Below, piece after piece: positions 56,050 to 64,000 of a stretch of DNA of 64,000 bases; the first letter of the stretch is position 1; every line of letters begins with the position of its first letter. Source of the DNA: Triops longicaudatus. Its lineage: Eukaryota > Arthropoda > Branchiopoda > Notostraca > Triopsidae. The position numbers were made by a program, and so were the translations under genes. Location: NCBI GenBank assembly GCA_022885665.1, contig JAGQDJ010000060.1:186001-250000 (forward strand). The letters run 5' to 3'. The notes below the pieces were generated by a model, which saw nothing but the letters and a program-made list of their open reading frames with translations, did not search any database and was not told the DNA's origin.

Positions 56050-59000
56050 ATGTTTCGTGGTCTTCAAGCTACTTTTTTCCGTAGTCTACAACATCACAAC
56101 GCGTTCAATTTTCCTGCCACACTTCCTTCTTTCTCGTGTGGTTCCGTAAGGCAAGTTCACACAATTTAACTTCCATTGCAACTATTTTAATGCTTTACTC
56201 TTAAACAGATGGTACAGAAACTCTCCTATTCGATTAAATGACTCAAGAGACAACAACCAGCCACCCAATGCCCAAGAAGGCCAAATTATTTCTAAGCACC
56301 AAAATCCAAATCCAAGTTATAATATCCGTCAGCGCACACCGATCGAGAAAATGAAAGCTGGCTTCGGCATCGGCGTCACCGAACGCGACAGAACCTTCCC
56401 CAGTCACGTTGACGTAGTTGTTATTGGAGGTGGAGTCATCGGTTCCTCCATTGCTTACCACTTAAAAGCCAGAACGCCTCCTGGTACTGGATTAAGCGTT
56501 GCTTTAGTTGAACGAGATCCATCAGTAAACAATTTTCTTAAAAATACATTAAAAAAACTGTCGCACTATTTTTGTATCATTTTTACACAGTATACTCGGT
56601 GCTCAACTGTTTTATCCGTCGGCGGTTTACGACAGCAGTTTTCTTTACCGGAGAACGTCGCTATGTCGTTATACGGCGCTGAATTTTTACGAAACTCGAA
56701 AAAACATTTAGCGTTAATGGAAGAGGATTGTCCAGACGTGCAATTTCACCCACATGGGTACCTGTTCCTAGCAACGGAAGCTGGAGCAGAGCAAATGTAC
56801 ATCAACCATAAACTCCAAACGTAAATATCTCTTCGGTCCCATTATTTTCGTAATTTTTCTCTAAAACGGCTACATTTTAGTGAACTTGGTGCCAAAATTG
56901 AACTGCTCACACCGAAAAGACTCAAGGAAAAATTTCCTTGGGTCAACAACGATAATATTGCCTTAGCAAGCTACGGACTGGAAAACGAAGGCTGGTATAT
57001 AAATTTACGTTTAATTTCCAATAGAAAAATTATTTCATTTTAATTGTTTTTAACGTGTATTTTTTTCTATAACACTCATAACTTTTTTAACATTCAAACG
57101 TTTATCTTTGGGTTTAAAACCATTTTTCTTTTGTTGTTCTGTATTTTAATTTTCTTCCTTGTTCTTGTGTTTACTTCACTATAGAACGTTACAATATGTT
57201 AGAGAACATTTTATTGTATACTGTATTAATAGAACATAGATATGGCCAAAACTTTGTGTTATTTATGGTTTTATAAAGGGTACTTTTTTTTCAAAAAAGA
57301 GTTTTAGTCCTAGTTTAACTGCAATCAAAGTGGTAAATTTTTGCATTTTTTAATGCGAAAACAGGTTTGATCCATGGTCATTGTTGGAAGGTTATCGTCG
57401 TAAAGCGATAGAACTGGGCGTGGATTATGTTAAAGGAGAGGCAGTCGGTTTCGAAACCCAGCATTTTGACCAAGCGGGCATTCCGGGGGAAGGTTTTCCA
57501 GGTTTGGACAAACTGAAATACCTAGTCGTGAAAATGGATGACGGTGAAATCAGAACCATCAGCTTCGCGTTAGCCGTTATTGCGTGCGGACCCCAGTCAG
57601 GCGAAGTAGCCCGGTTAGCGGGCATTGGAACCGGTACTGGCATACTCCAAGTCCCTTTGCCTGTCGAACCACGGTAACTCACTCGTTCTTCATTATAGAA
57701 GTCTTCACCAAATTCATTAGTGTCGTCTATCAAAGCCGTGAAAACTACAAGTCCCCATTAGACGCTAACCACTGCAAGCCTTTCATTTCCACCAACAAAG
57801 AAAAGCAAGGGGCAATAAGGAGAGTCTCAGCAGAGCCTTCTGGCTCCTTCCAGTGTTTTAGTTTCTAATGGCGGATTTCATACTTTCTAGTTGTTAGGGG
57901 CGTAATTTAGCAAAGACTCTATTACAGTTGTGTAGTAACGTTTTCATTGTTGTTTAGTGTTTTAAAACAAACGATATCGAGCTTTTCGGTGTATCTTCGT
58001 TTTTCTAATTGTTGTAACTGGGTTTTGAGCATGTTTCTTATTATTTTGTTTCTAAATCAAACGATAACTTTCTTGGTTACGGTTTATGTTACTAGGAAAC
58101 GGTACGTATACGTTTATCACTGCCCAGAAGGCCCCGGCCTTGATTGTCCATTGACGATTGATCCGTCAGGAGCTTATTTCAGGTAAACAACCTTTTTATT
58201 AAGTAGATTACTATTCAGAAGTTTCATGACGCTGGATTTTTTTTTATGGCGATGATTATCAACATACACCCGTAATGCTTTTACCCTTTCACATGGTTAT
58301 GTACTATTTATACAAAAAGGACTGAACCACATTACTGTTACAAGTCTTCCAGTTCTTTTTTCTTTTTTTTTATTTTAAAGCAAGTGAAACGCAGGACTTC
58401 GCGATGTCCATTTACTGATGTTACGAGAAAAGTAATACATCTGCTTTTTAGTTGTCGTTTAGGTGTCGTTAGTTTCCGCTATGAATAGGCTTCCTTAGGA
58501 AAGCAAGCGAATTCTTTGTTTTTTATATTCTTCGCGACAAAAGCCGGTTGAAAGCGGAAGTCTTTTGCTGACACATGTCGTGCGATTGTCGTGCGTTATC
58601 GTGCGCTTATTGGAGACCACAAGGTAACTGTGGCACTTAGAATCTTTGTTCTTAACGTAAGTGCAGTAGATTGAGCTGTTAGCCTCTTTTGAGCCTTTCA
58701 CTCAGTAAACTCGGAAAAGAGCTACTACAGGTTTCCATTTACAAGCTATGTCGTCGTTCGAAGTTTCCCCGCCAACTTTAAGTTCTTTGGGGTAACTTTG
58801 AACATGGACTAGGAGCTTACAGTCTTGCAATTTTACGAACTTGCTCGCGTAGTTATGAGATTTTGCCATAAAACCTCCTTGTGAAGCGCTTTTACCAAAA
58901 TTTCTAAGTAAATAATGAGAACCCTACCGTAAAACGAGGTAATTCTGAGCACATGGGATAAAATTTTTCGTATTTTCACTACCGAAAATAACTAAGACAG

Positions 59001-60911
59001 TTAGGGGTTCCAGTTTATCTACAGACACTTCATCGATCAGCTTTTTCTGTTACCTAAAATTAAAATATAGTTACACGTAAACTCAGCAACCCCCCTCCTT
59101 TTCAAAGTTGAAAAGATCATAAACAAGACTAAAGCAGTAGCTGAAACAGTAGGAAGTGCAAATGCATAAAGAAATACAAGTTTTTAAGGCGTTAGTAGCT
59201 CTTTCTTTATGGACCACTTTTCATTCATACTTTTTGCTAAAATAACCGAAGCCACATTCTTTAAAGAAAATGGTCAACACTGTTCAAACGATTCACACCA
59301 GCGTTGTCCAGGATAAATTTTCTGCCGATACCCTATTCCTGAGATTGTATTAGAGCAATTTTGTGTTTGCGTTCAACGTTTTACGCACCGTGGGGTAACT
59401 TTGGAACACCAACTTTGACAATAATGCTCCCGGAATTTTTCAGTGAAGTCGAAAATGAAAAAGGTTTGTGTTATTCTGCAGAGCATTATACAGAGCCGAA
59501 ACTTTTTGTTTTACTTGTATTAAAAAATTAACCGAAATGTACAAGAAAAACGAAAATAATACCCTTTTTCGTTTGAAATTACCCCGTTTTGCGGTAACGT
59601 ATTTAAGCCTATTACTGTTGACATTATCCCTTAGTGTATGAAACAGCGCCCGTTTAACCAAAAAAAAAAAACACAAAAAAACACAAAAAAAACGGTGAAA
59701 TCAAAACAAATAATTACTCGAACATTTTTGTCGTTTTATAGTAAACTTCTTCTATATGAAGCTTGATTTACCGTATACAACAATGATTTTTTCGGGTTCA
59801 AGAACTCTTTCTTTCAAAACTTACGATTTTGTTACGATTAGCTCTTTACGTTTAGTCCGAGGCCCGTCTATATAGTTTAAGCTGAATCATTTCATATAAA
59901 AATAGTGATGCGGTACTGTAGAAATGTAAGTAATGTGTATTTGATCACAAAAATTTATTGGAATGTAACACTAAATTTCGGACTAACAGTAGTTTTAATA
60001 TAATTATTACCTTTTTGTAGGGGTAGGGGGGTAGAACACACAAAAAATGGAGTTTACGATAAAAATTTAAATTTTTTGTTAGGAGAGAGGGTTTAGGCGG
60101 TCACTACGTCGCAGGAAGATCTCCCTTACCACACGAAGAACCGGGTGATTTAACAAACTTGGACGTAGATTATGCCTTCTTCGATAAACAAGTTTGGCCT
60201 GCTATTTCTAGTCGAGTACCGGCTTTCGAAAGCATTAAAGTAAGCTACTAAATACTTTACTTCACTCTACAGTTATTTTAAGTTAGTTTTGTTCTTTATC
60301 GTTACAAATCTAAAAAATATAAATAGTTTAAAATTGTTATTTTTTACCCATCAGTGTGGCCAATAAATCAATTACTAATGAAAAAAGAAAATTAATTACT
60401 AGTGAAACAAACAGTGGTCACCTACTGTGTGAGAACATACGTCCCGTCTTCTTTTTATAAAAAAAAGAAATAAAGGTGGAAAAGAACATATAGAAATGTC
60501 CTTGAATGTCTATTTTTTTTACTTGGAAATAAGATTTATAATAATATCTTTGTGTAGTTTTACATAATTCAATAAATTCACATATATCAGAGAAATATTT
60601 GTACTAGTTAAAAAGTGCGTGGGCCGGATTCTACGATTATAACACCTTGGACCAAAATCCCATCATTGGCCCCCATCCGTATCACGGCAACCTGTTCTTC
60701 TGTACAGGCTTCAGCGGACACGGTAACAAGATTACGATATTATAAAACGCTCATCGGGTTTCTTTCGATAGGCATCCAGCACGCGCCCGCTGCCGGGCGA
60801 GCTGTAATGGAGCTTATAGTCGACGGTGGCTTTAAGACCATTAATTTGTCCCGATTCGGCTTTGAACGCGTCATGGAAAACCAACCCGTTCCTGAACTCA
60901 ACATTTGGTAG
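56050..60911 (+). CDS. FOXRED1: FAD-dependent oxidoreductase domain-containing protein 1
   Basis: Nine exons: 56050-56150, 56209-56524, 56591-56820, 56881-56994, 57365-57673, 58096-58182, 60083-60239, 60608-60722, 60772-60911; 522 residues (human 486). FOXRED1 is a mitochondrial D-amino-acid-oxidase-fold flavoprotein needed for assembly of respiratory complex I. An in-frame TAG lies two codons before the ATG. Seen: an Arg/aromatic presequence (MFRGLQATFFRSL), the FAD dinucleotide motif VDVVVIGGGVIGSSIAYHL, LSVGGLRQQFSLPEN, PHGYLFLA, LASYGLENEGWFDPW, KRYVYVYHCPEGPGL, DPSGAYFRREGLGGHYVAGR, AGFYDYNTLDQNPIIGPHP and CTGFSGHGIQHAPAAGRAV. The first intron is GC-AG and the last is only 49 nt. The 1.9-kb sixth intron holds a decayed inverted-repeat element. 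Confidence 0.95.
56151..56208 (+). other. FOXRED1: 58-nt GC-AG intron of FOXRED1
   Basis: The exon joins in frame only if the donor is AG/GCAAGT at 56149-56156, the optimal GC-donor consensus. The nearby GT at GTAAGG (phase 0) would bring a TGA after ten codons. The joined text reads SCGSVR-WYRNSPIRLND. Confidence 0.7.
58787..59600. repeat. Decayed inverted-repeat element in FOXRED1 intron
   Basis: CCGTAAAACGAGGTAATTC near 58928 is mirrored by GAAATTACCCCGTTTTGCGG near 59575. GGGGTAACTTTGAACA (58790) and GGGGTAACTTTGGAACA (59391) are direct copies. No coding capacity. Confidence 0.45.
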
Positions 60912-61110
60912 AAATATCTCTTCAAAACTTGAAAACAAGACTTGACAATTGTGCACGGAAACTTAAAAACTACCACTGCGAAGTTTTATTCTGTAAGACA
61001 ATTTAAAAAATAAAAAAAAAAATAAAGTAACAAAGTTGCGTAACTCGGTCACTATAATTTACTGCATGGTAAACGTATACAATACCAATATTTTTTAAAC
61101 ATTTAAAGTC
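60912..61110. terminator. Convergent 3' ends of FOXRED1 and TMCO1
   Basis: Plus-strand AATAAA-type words in an A-rich run (about 61007-61025) can end FOXRED1. AATAAA on minus near 60983-60988 can end TMCO1. The two transcripts would overlap by a few dozen bases. Confidence 0.45.
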
Positions 61111-62219
61111 TTATTTGAGAACTTGAGGCTGAGGACCGAACAGTGAATTGCCTTGTTTGTTAGCTGCCCGGGAAGGAGCAAATCCGAGAAGTTTTTGGAT
61201 GTTCTAGAAAAGAGAATCAAAATCAGATCGGCTCATAACGTTCAACTTTTGTATAGGTACATATATATTTAAATTTCTTTATGTTTTTTTTTTAATATAT
61301 TTTTTTAATATTGTTTATTTGAAACTTCCTATGCTTTCGATTGCTTGCTTTGAATTTATTTGTAACGAGTTTTCTTCTATTTTTGTTTTACTAAATAGTT
61401 ATCAAAGAAACTAGATTTTCGTAAGAAAATTTAAGGTTTCAAGAAGAAATGGCTTTACCTGACGGATGGACATGGTGCAGAGGATGTAGAGAAAAATGAA
61501 GGAGCAGTCTGTGTAATCTTCACCGGGTAAGCTTCGGTGAGACAGGCCTTGGATCCACGTAATGGGCGTGAACGGAAGCTTGGCAACGACTCGACCATCA
61601 AAACTGAAAATCAGATAAAATAATCAGTTATTTGACAGCTAAAGAGATGTATGACTGAAAATTTCGCACCGATAGGTTTGAAACAAATATGAGTTATGTT
61701 TAGTGAGAATTTTACGAAAACAGACAAAATTTCATAAACAGAGTTTAAATTGTATCCCACTACGTGAAAGGAATTCATACATGGAGTTGAACATTCCAAG
61801 TAAGGCAGTGAAGGCAAAACCGATGGCAAGCATGGATTTCATTTTGCCTAATGACAAATCGCGGCTGTTGGCTTTCAATTTTTCTTCTTCGCGCTCGATT
61901 TTCTTCTTGTACTGCTTGTCCAAAGTATCTCCATGGGTTTCTCTGATTTTATCAACTAGTAAATACAACTATTAGTATTAGGAACGCAAATACTGAAGGA
62001 CAGAATAGGAATACTTACGTTTCTTGCTTTGACGATCGACTTCAGCCTTAAGTCTTTGGTATTTTTCGGTACGGTATACAAGCAGCCATGTTACTCCTGT
62101 GAGTTCAAGATATAATTGAGTTTCGTTGTGTGCTTATTTAGAATGCACAGTGTATTACCTTCGCCCAAGAATGCAGTACACACCGAAATAAAGACGATTA
62201 ACAGTGTGTCAGCCCACAT
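61111..62219 (-). CDS. TMCO1: TMCO1, ER calcium load-activated channel / Oxa1-family insertase subunit
   Basis: Five exons on minus: 62219-62159, 62096-62019, 61955-61781, 61603-61459, 61203-61111; 183 residues (human short form 188). TMCO1 is an ER membrane protein of the Oxa1 superfamily, described as a calcium load-activated channel and as part of the multipass translocon. Seen: MWADTLLIVFISVCTAFLGE then VTWLLVY (first membrane segments), a long charged coiled coil (YQRLKAEVDRQSKK...IEREEEKLKANSRDLS), KMKSMLAIGFAFTALLGMFN (membrane), FDGRVVAKLPFTP, GLSHRSLPGEDYTDCSFIFL and SIRQNIQKLLGFAPSRA, all in family order. The human protein starts three residues earlier (MSTM). It converges on FOXRED1: the stops are 199 bp apart, and likely poly(A) signals of both strands overlap near 60980-61025. 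Confidence 0.96.
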
Positions 62220-64000
62220 TTTCCAACGCTGAATTTTCTGCGGTCTTCTGACCTATCAGCCAAAACTTAGCTTCGAGGAAGCGAACTGCGAGCTTTTGCG
62301 TGGTGAAAGGCGAATGAGAGACTCTGCCTTGGGAGCAAACTTTATGGAGGCAAAGCAGGGTGACGCGCAAAATTTAAATGAAACCCGTTGAATCAGTCTA
62401 TTTGAAGGGTTTTTGAAGGGATTGAGTAACAAATACGAGAAAATGACTTTCAGACCACGAACAAATGTAAATAAACATGGACCTAGCTTAGAAAGCCCGC
62501 AAGTGGCGTTTTGTGCAGTGAAAGTAAGAAACTTAGGTATGGCATACCTCTCATAACCCGTTGGGTCAAAATTAACGTCGTGTTTAACGTCCGTTTTCCC
62601 TTAACAAAATTTACCACCCAAATTTATAATGATACACTAAACGTATATTAACGAAAGTTTGTAGTTACAGTCCTGAGAGACTTTCGAACATTTTAGGTTC
62701 ACCACCGTCAAGAAATTATATAGTTCAAGAAAAATTATATAACTGAATAGAAAAATGCAACGCGTTTTTTTTTTTTTTTTTTTTTTTTTTGAGGTGCCGT
62801 TTCCAAACGTCCTTGTTACCATGACAACATCCTTCAGATAAACAGTGCGTGTTGATTTTACGGAGTATAGTTGTTGTTCCTCATAATCATTTACACCTGG
62901 TTAGTGTGTTTAAGTTAAGGCAACCGATTTCCTTCTTTCTATTATGAATTCCTCACACATGACAGTTCTGAGCTCCAAAACAACTACACCATGCATCGTT
63001 GCCATTATCCGCCGCTCATGCGCCATGGTCGAGAAATCTGATGTTACAACGGTGGATGTCCTGGGATTTCTAGGTCTCACGTAAAAATAGCTATGAGACT
63101 ACGGCATCCCTGCTTTTTACATACTGTTCAGTACCATTTGATAAGTTCACTAAATATTTTGTCAAAATTTCTGGTCGTCTATGGTGAACGCAACGAGCGA
63201 AAACACGCCACCGTTTTCTTAAAAAGGTAGTGAAAGTAGACATTATTGAATATCTTGATTAATTTTAAATGATTTCACATCAACTTTTATTAAGAATTCC
63301 TCAGCGGTAAGCGACATGACTAAATTTTTACGGCCCAGGAAACCTTGCGTTCAAAAGTTATGATTTTTGTTACTTTCGCGTTATTTTTGAACCTAGTCTC
63401 CTCTACTTGCCGCACGTGGACTATGTTGCATTTTTTTTTTCAGAAAGTTGGGAGTTCATTACTTATTACTTTTGTACGGTTTCTCTAACATCCGGAACGT
63501 CCCGTCCTTCCTTTTGACACTCTAGCTTTAACCCCTTAGCATGCAGTGGCTTTAACTTCATTTATTTGTGCACTAAGATCACTCACTAAATAAACGAAGA
63601 CAAAACTGCCGGAAGTTTCAGGGTCCCACCTTTTCTGTTTAACTTGGAAAATGTAGTAAACCGTTCTAGCACAATACCTGTGCTTTACCCAAGAAGAAAA
63701 AACAGAAAAATATTATTTTCAATTCGAATGTATTTTATGTATACCACGTTAATGCAACCTGTTCATGTGACTTCGTACACTTTTATTAATATATACAATT
63801 GTAAAACGCCGTTGGAATGCTTGGTCAATCAAATTCCCCTCCCCACTCCAAAAATATACAATCACTTGTGTCAACTTTGCATTTGATTGAACTTGCGAAG
63901 TCTTTCATTTCTCTTTAAAAAAAAATCCCAGTAACAATTGTTTACGTCTTGAATTGTGACTAGTTATCTTCTTTCCAAGCTTCCCTTTTTTCTTCCCCCG
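62220..64000. other. Region upstream of TMCO1 to the window end
   Basis: The TMCO1 promoter lies at the left edge. Beyond it is AT-rich sequence with a T26 tract (62765-62790) and a copy of the dispersed repeat at 63348-63370. No supported gene; an 80-codon frame near 63644 has no family signature. Confidence 0.4.

Noticed and set aside
1..64000. CRISPR arrays, bacterial operons, insertion sequences or phage genes
   Set aside because: The window is plainly eukaryotic: spliced genes, Pol III tRNAs with A and B boxes, poly(A) signals. No regularly spaced identical repeats with unique spacers were seen.

Overview
The window is nuclear DNA from an animal, most likely an arthropod. It is AT-rich, with spliced genes (mostly GT-AG), trinucleotide microsatellites, decayed DNA transposons, Pol III tRNA genes, and a TATA plus TCAGT-type initiator of the arthropod kind. 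Six host genes were assembled exon by exon: every junction keeps the reading frame and the products align with known families. All exon borders are read by eye, without transcripts.

Layout. MRPS7 (1276-2289, minus; mitochondrial ribosomal protein uS7m). SMG1 (3608-38340, plus; 42 coding exons, about 3308 residues; the PI3K-like kinase of nonsense-mediated decay) fills more than half of the window. Its introns hold an antisense BED-finger hAT transposase-like gene (6604-8373), an antisense three-exon leucine-rich-repeat gene with its own TATA/Inr promoter (28586-30625), a pogo/Tigger-like MITE (26709-27008) and four nearly identical tRNA-Ser(GCU) genes (34410-37041). Next come a multi-CUB type I membrane protein resembling SOL-1 (39469-46929, plus), a TOB/BTG antiproliferative gene (48170-50160, minus) with a TATA box and a consensus CRE, FOXRED1 (56050-60911, plus; complex I assembly factor) with a GC-AG first intron, and TMCO1 (61111-62219, minus; ER calcium channel/insertase), converging on FOXRED1 with 199 bp between the stop codons.

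The genes are not an operon and show no common pathway, although MRPS7 and FOXRED1 both serve mitochondrial respiration and SMG1 and TOB both act on mRNA turnover. The region 50.9-53.0 kb holds exon-like pieces of genes I could not identify. The main oddities are: a tRNA-Gly 5' half flanked by an 11-bp direct repeat; an open hAT reading frame that has lost its first catalytic Asp; a long array of AAGTC/GACTT motifs next to it; and arrays of a degenerate GTAAGAGAC-type repeat in SMG1 and CUB-gene introns.
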